Source: Kangiella sp. (GTDB lineage Bacteria; Pseudomonadota; Gammaproteobacteria; Enterobacterales; Kangiellaceae). Taken from it: DNA of 40,659 nucleotides. Position numbers and translations under genes: made by a program. The notes under the pieces were generated by a model that was not told where the DNA came from, searched no databases, and was given only the letters and a program-made list of their open reading frames with translations. Positions 26,009-35,316 of this stretch are shown one piece after another; position 1 is the stretch's first letter, and each line of letters opens with the position of its first letter. The stretch covers positions 1 to 40,659 of the forward strand of contig NZ_JABURJ010000050.1 of assembly GCF_014762745.1 (NCBI RefSeq), read 5' to 3'.

Positions 26009-26398
26009 ATGGACAATATCAATTATTATGCTGTAGTAGTTTCTGCACTATCAGCTTTTGCAGTGGGCGGCCTTTGGTACTCACCCTTTCTTTTTGGCAA
26101 AATGTGGCTGGAGGAAATGCAGCTAAAGGCTGAGGATATGCAACAAAAGCCCAGCGTATTTATCGTCAGTTTGGTATTCTCGTTGATCGCAGTATTTATC
26201 ATTGCCGATTTACTCGGTCCCAAACCAGAACTGTTCCACTCTATAACCATTTCCGGACTCATTGGAGCTCTTGTATTTTTAGCGCTGGGCATTACCTATC
26301 AATTTAGCAATAGAAGCCTGAGGCACCTATTGATTGACGGTGGTTACCACCTGGTCATATTTACTTTATTTGGTTTAATCCTTGGCAGCTGGCACTAA
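26009..26398 (+). CDS. DUF1761 family small membrane protein
   Basis: This 129-aa protein has four predicted transmembrane segments. The N-terminal INYYAVVVSALSAFAVGGLWYSPFLFGKMWLEEM is characteristic of DUF1761, with the GGxWYSPxLFGKxW motif. The last helix contains LIDGGYHLVIFTLFGLILGSW. No biochemical role is known to me. The ATG has a good ribosome binding site (GGGGA, seven bases). A bidirectional terminator follows at 26427-26452, where it converges with the ribosomal block. Confidence 0.85.
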   Translation: MDNINYYAVVVSALSAFAVGGLWYSPFLFGKMWLEEMQLKAEDMQQKPSVFIVSLVFSLIAVFIIADLLGPKPELFHSITISGLIGALVFLALGITYQFSNRSLRHLLIDGGYHLVIFTLFGLILGSWH

Positions 26399-26426
26399 AG
26401 CTCCCGGCAAGATACTGTATAAATGA

Positions 26427-26452
26427 AAAAGCCCGCTATAAAGCGGGCTTTT
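26427..26452. terminator. Bidirectional intrinsic terminator at the end of the alpha operon
   Basis: The stem AAAAGCCCGCT/AGCGGGCTTTT has an ATAA loop. It is flanked by A- and T-runs, so it works both for the DUF1761 gene (plus) and for rplQ (minus, stop at 26470). Confidence 0.9.
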
Positions 26453-26469
26453 AGTGTCACAACAAAGAA

Positions 26470-26874
26470 TTACTCTTCAGTAACTACCTCGTCTAAATCG
26501 ACATCGTCTTCAACCACTGGGCGGTCAACTAATTCAACGTAGGCCATAGGTGCGTTATCGCCTGGACGATTGCCACACTTAAGAATACGCAGGTAACCAC
26601 CTGGACGCTCTTGGTAACGAGGACCAAGCTCAGCAAAAAGCTTAGCAACTGCTGCATTATTGCGTAGACGAGCAAAAGCTAGTCGACGATTTGCAACAGA
26701 GTCTGTTTTAGCAAGAGTAATCAAAGGCTCAGCCACACGACGTAGTTCTTTTGCTTTTGGCAAAGTAGTACGAATAAGCTCGTGTTCGATCAATGACGCA
26801 GTCATGTTACGAAACATAGCCTTACGATGTGAGCTGTTACGGTTTAATTTACGACCTGATTTTTGATGACGCAT
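26470..26874 (-). CDS. rplQ: 50S ribosomal protein L17
   Basis: This 134-aa protein is L17, located near the exit-tunnel side of the large subunit. [20 protein letters not shown] and [24 protein letters not shown] are diagnostic. It is slightly longer than E. coli L17 (127 aa) because of an acidic tail, [15 protein letters not shown]. The ATG has GAGGA seven bases upstream. Unusually, it is separated from rpoA by 317 bp holding an intrinsic terminator, so it probably has an independent or attenuated supply of transcript. Confidence 0.98.
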   Translation of the reverse strand: MRHQKSGRKLNRNSSHRKAMFRNMTASLIEHELIRTTLPKAKELRRVAEPLITLAKTDSVANRRLAFARLRNNAAVAKLFAELGPRYQERPGGYLRILKCGNRPGDNAPMAYVELVDRPVVEDDVDLDEVVTEE

Positions 26875-27191
26875 ATTGAGTTCCTCACTCTATTTAATTG
26901 TAGCCTGCTGTAGTACTACAAAAACTTCTGTAAATGTCTAAACTTTACGATTACTTTGTTAAAAAGATTTACTCAAATCGGTCATTTACTTTAGTAAAGT
27001 CCCTGTTTCGTAAACTTTTTGCCTCGAAATCAAAAAAGTTTATTTCATTTACACAACTAAGATTAGAAATTACTAATCGTTCAATCAGGTAACTGTCTGA
27101 ATAAATTCAAAAAATTACCAAAGGGTTTCATAGCAAGCTATGAATAAAAAGGCGCAAGACAATGCTTGCGCCTAATTCTTACAAGCAAGAA
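26875..27191 (-). other. 317-bp AT-rich, hairpin-rich rpoA-rplQ spacer
   Basis: No gene is visible here. In transcript order it holds a hairpin containing the rpoA stop, then a strong terminator (27146-27172), then TTCATAGC/GCTATGAA (27127-27144). Next come an inverted repeat of a TAAACTTTTT arm and its complement (about 27011-27042), ACTTTAGTAAAGT (about 26988-27000), and TGTAGTACTACA (about 26909-26920). A TACAAT hexamer near the rplQ start is a weak -10 candidate. In the familiar alpha operon this gap is a few tens of bases. Confidence 0.7.
27146..27172 (-). terminator. Intrinsic terminator between rpoA and rplQ
   Basis: GGCGCAAG/CTTGCGCC (27151-27158, 27165-27172) forms an 8-bp GC-rich stem with a 6-base loop, followed on the minus strand by TTTTTATTC. 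It starts 20 bp past the rpoA stop. A second 9-bp hairpin, CTAATTCTT/AAGAATTAG (27172-27195), includes the rpoA stop codon and abuts it, so translation termination or tandem folding could affect efficiency. Confidence 0.8.
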
Positions 27192-28172
27192 TTAGTCACC
27201 AAGGATACTTGATGGTGGCCAATTCTCTAAACGCATACCCAAAGACAAACCACGAGAAGCAAGAACGTCTTTGATTTCTGTCAATGACTTCTTACCAAGG
27301 TTAGGAGTCTTAAGCAACTCAACTTCGGTGCGCTGTACCAAGTCACCAATATAATGGATGTTCTCAGTTTTAAGACAGTTAGCAGAACGCACTGTTAATT
27401 CAAGATCATCAACCGGACGCAATAGAATTGGGTCGATTTCTGGCTCTTCTTTCTCTGGTTCAGCCTGCTTCTCATCTTTAAGATCAACGAAGGCTGCTAA
27501 TTGCTCCTGAAGGATTGTCGCACTACGGCGGATCGCTTCTTCTGGGTCAATAGTACCATTCGTTTCAAGATCAAGAACCAGTTTGTCCAAGTCAGTACGT
27601 TGCTCTACACGAGCCGATTCGACTGTGTAAGAAACTTTTTTCATTGGGCTGAAAGAAGCATCAACTTGCAATACACCAATCGGTTTATCTTCGCCTTCAG
27701 GCTGTTTACGAGTATTTGAAGCCTCATAACCACGACCTAAGCGAACTTTGATGCGCATATTTAAAGCGCCACCTTTATTCAAGGTAGCAATGTAGTGGTC
27801 TTTATTAACCACTTCAGCACCTGATACTTCTTCAATGTCAGCAGCAGTTACGACGCCTTCACCTTTTTTCTGAAGAGTCAAAGTTGCTACTTCTTTATCT
27901 TCTAGGCGAACAGCCAACCCTTTTAAGTTCAAAAGGATATCGATAACGTCTTCTTGAACGCCCTCAATAGCTGAGTACTCATGAAGAACACCGTCGATTT
28001 CTACTTCTGTCACTGCAGCACCTGGCATAGAAGATAGCAAGATGCGACGCAATGAGTTACCCAAAGTGTGTCCAAATCCGCGTTCAAAAGGTTCAAGTAC
28101 CACTCGGGCTTTAGTGCCTTCGCTTGATTCAACCTTAATTTGGCGCGGAGTCAGAAATTCAGTCGCTGACAT
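27192..28172 (-). CDS. rpoA: DNA-directed RNA polymerase alpha subunit
   Basis: This 326-aa subunit nucleates core polymerase assembly and contacts promoter UP elements and activators. The N-terminal dimerisation domain includes [25 protein letters not shown]. An acidic linker ([15 protein letters not shown]) leads to the C-terminal domain, with [23 protein letters not shown] containing the DNA-contacting Arg, and [16 protein letters not shown]. coli RpoA is 329 aa. It lies 23 bp after rpsD in the alpha operon. Confidence 0.99.
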   Translation of the reverse strand: MSATEFLTPRQIKVESSEGTKARVVLEPFERGFGHTLGNSLRRILLSSMPGAAVTEVEIDGVLHEYSAIEGVQEDVIDILLNLKGLAVRLEDKEVATLTLQKKGEGVVTAADIEEVSGAEVVNKDHYIATLNKGGALNMRIKVRLGRGYEASNTRKQPEGEDKPIGVLQVDASFSPMKKVSYTVESARVEQRTDLDKLVLDLETNGTIDPEEAIRRSATILQEQLAAFVDLKDEKQAEPEKEEPEIDPILLRPVDDLELTVRSANCLKTENIHYIGDLVQRTEVELLKTPNLGKKSLTEIKDVLASRGLSLGMRLENWPPSSILGD

Positions 28173-28195
28173 ATGATCCCTCTCAAGGATTAAAA

Positions 28196-28816
28196 TTACT
28201 TAGAGTACAACTCTACGATTAGGTTTTCATTGATGCTGGCGTCAAGTTCTGAGCGCTCTGGTACACGCTTAAACTGACCTTCCATTTTCTTACCATCAAC
28301 TTCAATCCACTCTGGCTTGTCACGCTGTGCAGCCAATTCCAGTGCAGCAACGATACGTGCCTGCTTTTGTGATTTCTCACGAACAGAAACAACGTCTTCA
28401 GCTTTAACTGTGTAAGAAGGAATATTGACTGTTTCGCCGTTTACCAAGATAGCCTTGTGGCTAACTAACTGACGTGCTTCGCCACGAGTAGCGGCATAAC
28501 CCATACGATAAACAACATTATCCAAGCGAGATTCTAAAAGCTGTAACAAGTTAACACCTGTGGCACCTTTTAGACGATCAGCTTCTTTGTAGTAGTTGCG
28601 GAATTGACGCTCAAGTACGCCATAAATACGACGAACTTTTTGCTTTTCACGTAACTGTAAACCGTAATCAGACAAGCGGCTACGACGCGCGCCATGTTGA
28701 CCAGGGGCTACTTCAATTTTACATTTAGTCTCAATTGCACGAACGCCAGACTTGTGTCCTAAATCGACACCTTCACGACGCGACAATTTGAGTTTTGGAC
28801 CTAGATATCTAGCCAT
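28196..28816 (-). CDS. rpsD: 30S ribosomal protein S4
   Basis: This 206-aa primary 16S-binding protein organises the 5' domain. [16 protein letters not shown] and the S4 RNA-binding domain ([34 protein letters not shown]) are intact. The length equals that of E. coli S4. In E. coli S4 represses the alpha operon through a leader pseudoknot, but here the leader before rpsM appears too short for that structure. It lies 20 bp after rpsK. Confidence 0.99.
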   Translation of the reverse strand: MARYLGPKLKLSRREGVDLGHKSGVRAIETKCKIEVAPGQHGARRSRLSDYGLQLREKQKVRRIYGVLERQFRNYYKEADRLKGATGVNLLQLLESRLDNVVYRMGYAATRGEARQLVSHKAILVNGETVNIPSYTVKAEDVVSVREKSQKQARIVAALELAAQRDKPEWIEVDGKKMEGQFKRVPERSELDASINENLIVELYSK

Positions 28817-28836
28817 TTCAAACTCCCGTTAATCTC

Positions 28837-29226
28837 TTATACACGACGCTTTTTAGGCGGACGACAACCATTATGAGGAATAGGTGTCACGTCAGTAATG
28901 TTAGTGATCTTGAAGCCAGCTGCATTCAAAGCACGTACTGCTGATTCACGACCTGGTCCAGGACCTTTAACAAATACTTCAACGTTCTTCATACCCATTT
29001 CTTTAACTACTTGAGCAGCGCGATCAGCAGCTACCTGTGCAGCAAATGGAGTCGATTTACGTGAACCACGGAAGCCAGAACCACCAGAAGTTGCCCATGC
29101 AAGAGCATTACCTTGGCGATCTGTGATCGTTACGATGGTGTTATTGAAAGACGCGTGAATGTGCGCCATCCCATCGACAACGTGCTTTTTAACTTTCTTT
29201 TTGGTACTACGAGGTGATTTAGCCAT
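28837..29226 (-). CDS. rpsK: 30S ribosomal protein S11
   Basis: This 129-aa platform protein contacts the E-site mRNA region. Diagnostic segments are [47 protein letters not shown] and the basic tail [13 protein letters not shown]. The length matches E. coli S11 exactly. A Lys/Arg-rich N-terminus ([13 protein letters not shown]) contacts rRNA. It is 21 bp downstream of rpsM. Confidence 0.99.
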   Translation of the reverse strand: MAKSPRSTKKKVKKHVVDGMAHIHASFNNTIVTITDRQGNALAWATSGGSGFRGSRKSTPFAAQVAADRAAQVVKEMGMKNVEVFVKGPGPGRESAVRALNAAGFKITNITDVTPIPHNGCRPPKKRRV

Positions 29227-29247
29227 GTGTTAATTCCACCATAACCA

Positions 29248-29604
29248 TTATTTCTTGATTGGTTTACGAGGACCTTTACGGGTACGGGCATTTGTCTTCG
29301 TGCGTTGACCGCGCAATGGCAGGTTACGACGATGACGGATACCACGGAAACAACCCAAGTCCATCAAACGTTTAATATTCATGTTGATTTCGCGACGCAA
29401 ATCACCTTCAACGGTAAATTTGCTCACCTCGTTACGTAGATTCTCAATTTGGTCTTCGTTCAAATCTTTGATCTTTGCAGTAGTTTCAATTCCTGCAGCA
29501 GCACAAATTTTTTGTGCACGAGGACGACCGATACCATAGATAGCGGTCAAGGCGACATCAGCATGCTTATGTACCGGAATGTTAATACCAGCTATACGAG
29601 CCAT
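29248..29604 (-). CDS. rpsM: 30S ribosomal protein S13
   Basis: This 118-aa head protein makes subunit bridges and contacts P-site tRNA through its basic tail. The N-terminus [25 protein letters not shown] and the tail [18 protein letters not shown] are typical. The length equals that of E. coli S13. It is the first gene of the alpha operon, with a promoter-like site (29651-29679) about 50 bp upstream. Confidence 0.99.
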   Translation of the reverse strand: MARIAGINIPVHKHADVALTAIYGIGRPRAQKICAAAGIETTAKIKDLNEDQIENLRNEVSKFTVEGDLRREINMNIKRLMDLGCFRGIRHRRNLPLRGQRTKTNARTRKGPRKPIKK

Positions 29605-29632
29605 TTAACAATTTCTCCTAAATTTAATAAGC

Positions 29633-29670
29633 AGGCGTGAAAGGCCGCGTATTCTAGCCACATCACGCCT
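29633..29670. repeat. Inverted repeat across the alpha-operon promoter
   Basis: AGGCGTGA (29633-29640) and TCACGCCT (29663-29670) flank the -10 hexamer of the rpsM promoter. In RNA from upstream (secY-rpmJ read-through) it would form a hairpin with a 22-base loop. As DNA it could be an operator. Confidence 0.45.
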
Positions 29671-29679
29671 AAAAATCAA
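29651..29679 (-). promoter_or_regulatory. Alpha operon promoter (PrpsM)
   Basis: On the minus strand, TTGATT (29674-29679) and TAGAAT (29651-29656) are spaced by 17 bp and followed by the GC-rich discriminator ACGCGGCC. The predicted start is near 29644, leaving a leader of only about 40 nt before rpsM. The position between rpmJ and rpsM matches the E. coli alpha promoter. GC-rich discriminators are typical of growth-rate-controlled promoters. Confidence 0.65.
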
Positions 29680-29691
29680 CCAATTAAATGA

Positions 29692-29805
29692 CTAACCTTG
29701 ACGCTGTTTATGGCGTGGGTCAGTACAAATAACGCGAACACTGCCGTGACGACGAATCACTTTGCAGTTACGGCACATTTTTTTTACAGAAGCACGAACT
29801 TTCAT
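29692..29805 (-). CDS. rpmJ: 50S ribosomal protein L36
   Basis: This 37-aa protein is [10 protein letters not shown] then [20 protein letters not shown] and RHKQRQG. It has the full zinc-ribbon ligand set (C11, C14, C27, H32), so it is the zinc-binding form. The TAG stop is at 29692-29694 and the ATG at 29803-29805, 18 bp after the secY stop. This is the last gene of the spc operon, as in E. coli. Confidence 0.98.
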   Translation of the reverse strand: MKVRASVKKMCRNCKVIRRHGSVRVICTDPRHKQRQG

Positions 29806-29823
29806 TTGCTACTCCAACATGCT

Positions 29824-31164
29824 TTAGCGACGAACACGACCCGACGGGCCATGCTTCTTAAGATTCGCTTTCTTAAGTACTGAATCATATTGCTGCGACA
29901 TAAGGTGAGCTTGCACCTGGGCCATAAAATCTATGGCAACAACAACGATGATCAGCAGTGAAGTTCCACCGAAGTAGAACGGGTAATTAAAGAACAGGAT
30001 CAGGAATTCTGGCATCAAACAGACAGCTGTCATGTACAGAGCGCTCCAGAAAGTCAAACGTGTTGTGACTTTATCAAGATACTGAGCTGTTTGTTGACCA
30101 GGACGAATACCTGGAATAAATGCACCTGATTTCTTTAAGTTATCAGCAGTATCTCTTGGATTTTGCGTCAATGCAGTATAGAAGAACGCAAAGAAGATAA
30201 TGCCGACAGCATACAACATAATGTATACAGGTTTTCCTGGCTGAAGGTTTTGCGCCATGGTGGTTAACCAGGTCACTTCGCCTGAGCCGCTACCAAACCA
30301 GGACAATAAAGTACCTGGGAATAGTACGATGCTCGAAGCAAAGATCGCAGGAATAACACCCGCCATGTTAAGTTTCATTGGTAAGAAACTACTTTGTGCT
30401 GCAAAAACTTTATTGCCTTGCTGGCGTTTAGCATAATTGATAGTAATTCTACGTTGAGCTCTTTCGAACCAAACAATAAAGTAAACTACAGCTAATGCGA
30501 AAATACCAAATACAAGAACACCCAGAATGTTACGGTCACCATCATAAGCCTGACTAAAGATCTGGCTAATAGCTTGTGGAAAACCAGCAACAATACCTAC
30601 TAAGATAATGATTGAAATACCATTACCTATACCGCGTTCAGTAATCTGCTCACCTAACCACATTAAGAACATGGTACCAGTAACAAGAGTTACTACCGCG
30701 ATAAAGAAGAATGAAAAATCAGGATTAGCCACAAGCCCTGGAATAATTCCTGGTAACTGTGTGGACATACCGATTGCCTGAATAGTTGCCAAGGCAACCG
30801 TCAAGTAACGAGTATACTGATTGATTTTACGGCGACCGCTCTCGCCTTCCTTCTTGATCTCTTTTAGACGTGGGTCAACGAAACTCAAGATCTGCATGAT
30901 AATGGAGGCCGATATATACGGCATAATACCCAATGCAAACACTGAAGCACGCTCTAGCGCACCACCTGAGAATACGTTGAACATCGTAAAGATAGTTCCA
31001 CCCTGGTTTTCCAAGAAAGCTTGCAAAACAGAGCCGTCAACGCCCGGAACTGGAATAAAAGAGCCAATCCGGAAAACAATAATAGCCATGAGCACAAACA
31101 GCAAACGCTGTTTGAGCTCACTTAAACCACCGCCTTTAGCAATTTGCTGTGGTGATAATGCCAT
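29824..31164 (-). CDS. secY: Protein translocase subunit SecY
   Basis: This 446-aa polytopic inner membrane protein is the SecYEG channel. Ten transmembrane helices are expected. Landmarks are [25 protein letters not shown] in TM1, the plug/TM2 region [28 protein letters not shown], and [21 protein letters not shown] in cytoplasmic loop 5. E. coli SecY is 443 aa. Its ATG shares one base with the rplO stop (TAATG), giving tight translational coupling. Confidence 0.99.
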   Translation of the reverse strand: MALSPQQIAKGGGLSELKQRLLFVLMAIIVFRIGSFIPVPGVDGSVLQAFLENQGGTIFTMFNVFSGGALERASVFALGIMPYISASIIMQILSFVDPRLKEIKKEGESGRRKINQYTRYLTVALATIQAIGMSTQLPGIIPGLVANPDFSFFFIAVVTLVTGTMFLMWLGEQITERGIGNGISIIILVGIVAGFPQAISQIFSQAYDGDRNILGVLVFGIFALAVVYFIVWFERAQRRITINYAKRQQGNKVFAAQSSFLPMKLNMAGVIPAIFASSIVLFPGTLLSWFGSGSGEVTWLTTMAQNLQPGKPVYIMLYAVGIIFFAFFYTALTQNPRDTADNLKKSGAFIPGIRPGQQTAQYLDKVTTRLTFWSALYMTAVCLMPEFLILFFNYPFYFGGTSLLIIVVVAIDFMAQVQAHLMSQQYDSVLKKANLKKHGPSGRVRR

Positions 31165-31601
31165 TATTCTTCAACCTTTCCACCGGCTGCTTCAATAGCA
31201 GCTTTAGCGCCTTTGGTTACACGAACGCCGCCAGATACAGTAACTGCGCGCTCGATGTTACCTGATAGCATGATTTTAGCGTTTTCGATGTTGTTAGTGA
31301 TAAGACCGGCTTTTTTCAAGCTCAACATATCAACAACTTCACCTTCAACTTTAGCCAACTCGCTAAGACGAATCTCAGCAGTTACTAAAGCTTTACGCGA
31401 TTTAAAACCAAACTTAGGCAAACGCTGTTTCAAAGGCATCTGACCACCTTCGAAACCGATCTTGTTGAAACCACCTGAACGTGATTTCTGACCTTTGTGA
31501 CCACGACCTGCAGTTTTACCGTCAGTAGAACCGATACCGCGACCAACGCGTTTGCGATCTTTTTTACTACCAGGAGCTGGCATCAATGTATTTAAACGCA
31601 T
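31164..31601 (-). CDS. rplO: 50S ribosomal protein L15
   Basis: This 145-aa late-assembly protein has a long basic N-terminal extension ([34 protein letters not shown]) that penetrates 23S rRNA. The globular C-terminus ends [21 protein letters not shown]. coli L15 is 144 aa. The stop overlaps the secY start by one base; rpmD ends 4 bp upstream. Confidence 0.99.
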   Translation of the reverse strand: MRLNTLMPAPGSKKDRKRVGRGIGSTDGKTAGRGHKGQKSRSGGFNKIGFEGGQMPLKQRLPKFGFKSRKALVTAEIRLSELAKVEGEVVDMLSLKKAGLITNNIENAKIMLSGNIERAVTVSGGVRVTKGAKAAIEAAGGKVEE

Positions 31602-31605
31602 GATC

Positions 31606-31788
31606 TTACTCCTCTACACTAACCATGTAGTAAACTTTATTTACCATACCGCGAGTCGAAGGGGTATCTTCAACTTCTACTGTATGACCGATACGACGCA
31701 AACCCAGGCCACGCAAGCATGCCTTATGGCTGTCCAAGCGACCGATGCTTGAACGCGTCTGCGTTACTTTCATCATTTTCTTTGCCAT
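31606..31788 (-). CDS. rpmD: 50S ribosomal protein L30
   Basis: This 60-aa protein has the core [46 protein letters not shown], which is the L30 signature. E. coli L30 is 59 aa. It is tucked between rpsE (4 bp) and rplO (4 bp), typical of the spc operon. Confidence 0.98.
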   Translation of the reverse strand: MAKKMMKVTQTRSSIGRLDSHKACLRGLGLRRIGHTVEVEDTPSTRGMVNKVYYMVSVEE

Positions 31789-31792
31789 GGTC

Positions 31793-32296
31793 TTAGTCCA
31801 AAATCTCTTCTACAGTTTTACCACGCTTGGCAGCCATATCTTCTGGAGAAGTCATTTGCTTCAAACCATTAATAGTTGCGCGAACAATATTAATAGGGTT
31901 TGTAGAGCCAATGCTTTTTGCCAAGATATTTTGGATACCTAGCACTTCAAATACCGCACGCATCGCACCACCAGCAATAATACCAGTACCTTCAGAAGCT
32001 GGTTGCATATAAACTTTGGATGCACCGTGCGCAGCTTTGATTGGATGTTGTAAAGTATGGCCGTCTTTCAATTCAACTTGAATCATATTACGACGAGCCT
32101 GCTCCATTGCTTTTTGAATCGCAACTGGAACTTCTTTCGCTTTACCACGACCAAAGCCAACTTTACCTTTACCATCGCCAACAACAGTCAAAGCTGTGAA
32201 GCCGAAAATACGACCACCTTTAACCACCTTGGCAACGCGGTTTACGTTGACCAATTTCTCAACTAAACCTTCTTGGTTATTCATATCTTTTGCCAT
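31793..32296 (-). CDS. rpsE: 30S ribosomal protein S5
   Basis: This 167-aa protein is needed for translational accuracy. The double-stranded RNA-binding-like N-terminal domain includes [27 protein letters not shown], the loop where spectinomycin resistance arises. Lys residues of that loop look wild type. The length equals that of E. coli S5. It is 10 bp after rplR. Confidence 0.99.
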   Translation of the reverse strand: MAKDMNNQEGLVEKLVNVNRVAKVVKGGRIFGFTALTVVGDGKGKVGFGRGKAKEVPVAIQKAMEQARRNMIQVELKDGHTLQHPIKAAHGASKVYMQPASEGTGIIAGGAMRAVFEVLGIQNILAKSIGSTNPINIVRATINGLKQMTSPEDMAAKRGKTVEEILD

Positions 32297-32306
32297 GCTT
32301 CACACC

Positions 32307-32660
32307 TTAGAATTGTAAGCCTTTCTCACGAGCCGCATCAGCTAAAGCCTGAACACGACCATGATATTTAAAACCACTACGGTCGAAAGCAACCTGCTTT
32401 ACACCCGCTTCCAAGGCACGCTCAGCAACTAAGGTACCAACATGCTTTGCAGCATCTACGTTACCTGTTGACTTAACGTCACCGCGAACTGTCTTCTCAA
32501 CAGTCGAAGCGCTAGCGATCACATTACCGTTCTCACCGCTGATTACTTGTGCGTAAATGTGGCGAGGGGTTCTGTTAATAACTAGACGGTTAACGCCTAG
32601 TTCATGCATTTTGGCACGGCTTTTAGCCGCACGACGCAAACGTTGAATTTTCTTCTTCAT
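32307..32660 (-). CDS. rplR: 50S ribosomal protein L18
   Basis: This 117-aa 5S rRNA-binding protein shows a basic N-terminus ([21 protein letters not shown]), [16 protein letters not shown] and the C-terminal [28 protein letters not shown]. The length equals that of E. coli L18. It is 12 bp after rplF. With L5 (also encoded here) it assembles the 5S particle. Confidence 0.99.
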   Translation of the reverse strand: MKKKIQRLRRAAKSRAKMHELGVNRLVINRTPRHIYAQVISGENGNVIASASTVEKTVRGDVKSTGNVDAAKHVGTLVAERALEAGVKQVAFDRSGFKYHGRVQALADAAREKGLQF

Positions 32661-32672
32661 AACCCTGCCCTA

Positions 32673-33203
32673 CTATTTCTTCTTGGCTTCTTTACGAACA
32701 ATACGCTCGTCAGCATAGCGAACACCTTTGCCTTTGTATGGCTCTGGTGGACGATAGGCACGAATGTTTGCCGCAACCTGACCCACGACTTGTTTGTCAG
32801 CACCTTTAACAAGTAATTCTGTTTGCGAAGGCGCTTCAATAGTAATGCCCTCTGGTGCTTCGTACTCTACTGGGTGAGAGAAACCTAGGCTTAAGTTCAA
32901 TTTTTTACCTTGAACCTGCGCACGATAACCAACACCAACAAGCTGAAGTTTCTTTTCAAAACCATTAGTAACGCCTGTAATCATGTTGTTGACTAACGCA
33001 CGATATGTACCAGCCATAGCCCAGCTTTCTGCGCCTGCTGAAGGAGCGAAGGTGACTTCACCATCTTCAACTTTTAACTCAACGTCAGAATGCAAAGCTT
33101 GTTCTAGCTGACCTTTTGAACCTTTTACACTGATCACGCCATCTTTGATGTTTACTTCAACACCTGAAGGGATAGATACAGCGCTTTTTGCTACACGTGA
33201 CAT
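32673..33203 (-). CDS. rplF: 50S ribosomal protein L6
   Basis: This 176-aa protein lies near the factor-binding site and has two duplicated L6 domains. Features are [43 protein letters not shown] and the conserved end [27 protein letters not shown]. coli L6 is 177 aa. It is 13 bp after rpsH. Confidence 0.99.
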   Translation of the reverse strand: MSRVAKSAVSIPSGVEVNIKDGVISVKGSKGQLEQALHSDVELKVEDGEVTFAPSAGAESWAMAGTYRALVNNMITGVTNGFEKKLQLVGVGYRAQVQGKKLNLSLGFSHPVEYEAPEGITIEAPSQTELLVKGADKQVVGQVAANIRAYRPPEPYKGKGVRYADERIVRKEAKKK

Positions 33204-33216
33204 CTTTAATCTCCCC

Positions 33217-33609
33217 TTACGCTACAGTGCAAAGAACTTCACCGCCGTGGCCGTTTTTACGAGCCGCGCGGTCAGTCATAACACCTTTAGAAGTAGAAAT
33301 GATCGCAACGCCAAGACCACCAATAACTTTTGGCAGCTCGTCTACTTTCTTATAGATACGTAGACCTGGGCGACTTACACGCTTCAATTCCTCGATAACC
33401 GGACGACCTTGATAGTATTTCAATTCAACGGTCATTGTCGGCTTTGGACCTTCTTCTACGCTAAAGCCAGCGATGAAACCTTCATCAACCAGTACTTGAG
33501 CGATAGCTTTTTTCAATTTAGATGCAGGAATGGCGACAGTTTTCTTCGCAGCGGTCTGGCCGTTACGAATTCGAGTCAACATATCTGCAATAGGATCTTG
33601 CATACTCAT
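33217..33609 (-). CDS. rpsH: 30S ribosomal protein S8
   Basis: This 130-aa protein binds 16S rRNA helix 21 and, in E. coli, represses the spc operon at the rplE start. The N-terminus is [18 protein letters not shown]; the C-terminal [26 protein letters not shown] has the conserved RNA-binding loop. The length equals that of E. coli S8. A candidate mRNA target lies at 34443-34471. Confidence 0.99.
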   Translation of the reverse strand: MSMQDPIADMLTRIRNGQTAAKKTVAIPASKLKKAIAQVLVDEGFIAGFSVEEGPKPTMTVELKYYQGRPVIEELKRVSRPGLRIYKKVDELPKVIGGLGVAIISTSKGVMTDRAARKNGHGGEVLCTVA

Positions 33610-33626
33610 TGTGATTCTCCCAAGCC

Positions 33627-33932
33627 TTACCAGCTAGCCTTAACCAAACCAGGAACGTCACCTTTCATAGCATGCTCACGAAGCTTATTACGGCATAAGC
33701 CGAATTTGCGTAGGTAAGCATGTGGACGTCCAGTTACACGACAACGATTACGTTGACGCACAGGATTTGCATTACGTGGTAGCTTTTGAAGCTTCACCTG
33801 AGCTTCCCAAACTTCTTCTTCTGAAGAGTTAGGATTCTTGATGATTGCTTTAAGCTCAGCGCGTTTTGCAGCGTACTTTTCTACAGTTTTTGCACGCTTT
33901 AATTCACGCTCAATCATTGATGTTTTAGCCAT
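33627..33932 (-). CDS. rpsN: 30S ribosomal protein S14 (zinc-independent form)
   Basis: This 101-aa protein is the long form of S14. The C-terminal region [40 protein letters not shown] has only isolated cysteines, not the paired CxxC ligands of the short zinc form. The length equals that of E. coli S14. It is 10 bp downstream of rplE. Confidence 0.99.
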   Translation of the reverse strand: MAKTSMIERELKRAKTVEKYAAKRAELKAIIKNPNSSEEEVWEAQVKLQKLPRNANPVRQRNRCRVTGRPHAYLRKFGLCRNKLREHAMKGDVPGLVKASW

Positions 33933-33942
33933 AGCGTGCCCC

Positions 33943-34485
33943 TTATGATTTCAATGGGAAGTTAAACGCATCTAACAATGCGCGACCTTCATCATTGGTA
34001 GTTGCCGTGGTGGTAATAGTAATATCCATACCGCGGATTTTATCTACTTTATCGTAGTCGATTTCAGGGAAAATAATTTGTTCCTTGATACCTACTGAGT
34101 AGTTACCGCGACCGTCAAACGATTTAGGATTCAAACCACGGAAGTCACGAATACGTGGAACCGCGATAGAGATCAATCTCTCGAGGAATTCCCACATACG
34201 CTCGCCACGCAGAGTCACTTTACAGCCAATTGGGTAACCGTCACGAATCTTAAAGCCTGCAATAGATTTGCGTGCTTTAGTGATGACCGGCTTTTGGCCT
34301 GAGATAGCTGTCATATCATTGACTGCGTGCTCAAGAATTTTCTTGTCCGCAATAGCTTCACCCAGACCCATATTTAATGTGATCTTGGTAATGCGTGGGA
34401 CTTGCATAACTGATTTGTACTCAAACTTCTCTAGAAGCTGAGGTACAACAGTTTCTTTGTAAAAGTTGTGCAGTTTCGCCATCAT
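33943..34485 (-). CDS. rplE: 50S ribosomal protein L5
   Basis: This 180-aa 5S rRNA-binding protein has [39 protein letters not shown] and [26 protein letters not shown]. coli L5 is 179 aa. Two tandem ATGs occur (34485 and 34482); AGG six bases before the first supports 34485, while homology (MAKLH) allows 34482. It follows rplX by 22 bp. Confidence 0.98.
   Translation of the reverse strand: MMAKLHNFYKETVVPQLLEKFEYKSVMQVPRITKITLNMGLGEAIADKKILEHAVNDMTAISGQKPVITKARKSIAGFKIRDGYPIGCKVTLRGERMWEFLERLISIAVPRIRDFRGLNPKSFDGRGNYSVGIKEQIIFPEIDYDKVDKIRGMDITITTTATTNDEGRALLDAFNFPLKS
34443..34471 (-). promoter_or_regulatory. Candidate S8 repressor hairpin in the rplE start region
   Basis: GCACAAC (34465-34471) and GTTGTAC (34443-34449) can pair just inside the rplE coding sequence with one C-A mismatch. 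In E. coli S8 binds the spc mRNA at this same place. Location and pairing support the idea; the S8-specific internal loop was not verified. Confidence 0.3.
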
Positions 34486-34507
34486 TAATTACCTGAATAT
34501 TAACAAA

Positions 34508-34825
34508 TTAAATTGCTTCGCCAGTTTTCTTAAAGAAGCGTGATTTTTTGCCTTCTTCTACTTTAAAGCCCACACGATCTGCTTTGCCCGTAGAAGGGTT
34601 ATAAATCGCTACGTTAGAAATATCTAACGATGCTTCTTTATCGATAATTCCACCTTCATTGATAGAACCATCCGGATTTTGACTTGGCTTGGTGTGTTTC
34701 TTCACCAAATTGATGCCATCAACAATCACACGACCATTTGATAAAACACGCTTAACGTTACCGCGCTTACCTTTATCTTTGCCTGCGATTACGATGACTT
34801 CGTCGCCACTTTTAATCTTTTGCAT
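34508..34825 (-). CDS. rplX: 50S ribosomal protein L24
   Basis: This 105-aa assembly-initiator protein has a KOW motif: [39 protein letters not shown] and the C-terminal [22 protein letters not shown] are typical. E. coli L24 is 104 aa. It is 13 bp after rplN. Confidence 0.99.
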   Translation of the reverse strand: MQKIKSGDEVIVIAGKDKGKRGNVKRVLSNGRVIVDGINLVKKHTKPSQNPDGSINEGGIIDKEASLDISNVAIYNPSTGKADRVGFKVEEGKKSRFFKKTGEAI

Positions 34826-34838
34826 GATTCTCGTCTCT

Positions 34839-35207
34839 CTACAGTACTTCCGGTGCCAAAGACACGATCTTCATAAACTTGTCACCACGTAGTTCACGTG
34901 TAACAGGTCCAAAGATACGAGTACCAATCGGCTGTAAGTTGTTGTTCAAAATAACAGCAGCATTACCATCGAAACGGATCAAAGAACCGTCTGGACGACG
35001 TACACCTTTACGAGTACGTACTACAACTGCGTTTAGAACGTCACCTTTTTTCACCTTACCGCGTGGAATCGCTTCTTTTACGCTCACTTTGATTACGTCA
35101 CCAATGTTGGCGTAACGGCGATGCGAACCACCCAGTACTTTAATACACATTACTCGACGAGCGCCTGAGTTATCAGCTACGTCTAGCATTGATTGCATCT
35201 GGATCAT
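34839..35207 (-). CDS. rplN: 50S ribosomal protein L14
   Basis: This 122-aa intersubunit-bridge protein begins [27 protein letters not shown] and contains [22 protein letters not shown]. coli L14 is 123 aa. It is the first gene of the spc operon. A promoter-like extended -10 lies about 40 bp upstream, in the 109-bp gap after rpsQ. Confidence 0.99.
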   Translation of the reverse strand: MIQMQSMLDVADNSGARRVMCIKVLGGSHRRYANIGDVIKVSVKEAIPRGKVKKGDVLNAVVVRTRKGVRRPDGSLIRFDGNAAVILNNNLQPIGTRIFGPVTRELRGDKFMKIVSLAPEVL

Positions 35208-35226
35208 GGTTTTCTCCGCTTAAACC

Positions 35227-35243
35227 CGCGCTAAAATGGCGCG
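35227..35243 (-). promoter_or_regulatory. Hairpin at the 5' end of the spc transcript
   Basis: CGCGC/GCGCG with a 7-base loop spans the predicted spc start and first leader bases, immediately before rplN. It may stabilise the RNA 5' end in read-through transcripts or act as a DNA palindrome. Confidence 0.3.
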
Positions 35244-35245
35244 AG

Positions 35246-35254
35246 AGTATACCA
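35246..35254 (-). promoter_or_regulatory. spc operon promoter, extended -10
   Basis: TGGTATACT on the minus strand is an extended -10 (TGn plus TATACT). The -35 region is poor, which an extended -10 can offset. It is followed by the GC-rich discriminator CTCGCGCC. The position between rpsQ and rplN corresponds to the E. coli spc promoter. Confidence 0.55.
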
Positions 35255-35275
35255 TTAAATTACTTAAATTCCTAA

Positions 35276-35301
35276 CCCCGAGGAAAACTATTTGCTCGGG
35301 G
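35276..35301 (-). terminator. Possible S10 operon terminator or attenuating hairpin
   Basis: CCCCGAG/CTCGGGG (35276-35282, 35295-35301) forms a strong stem 16 bp past the rpsQ stop. The following minus-strand sequence, TTAGGAATTT, is only weakly U-rich, so partial read-through from S10 into spc is plausible. Confidence 0.5.
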
Positions 35302-35316
35302 CCGGCTTATCCAAAC

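Noticed and set aside
29605-29644. S4-binding alpha-operon leader pseudoknot
   Set aside because: Only about 40 nt lie between the predicted start and rpsM, less than the structure requires; reported as an absence.
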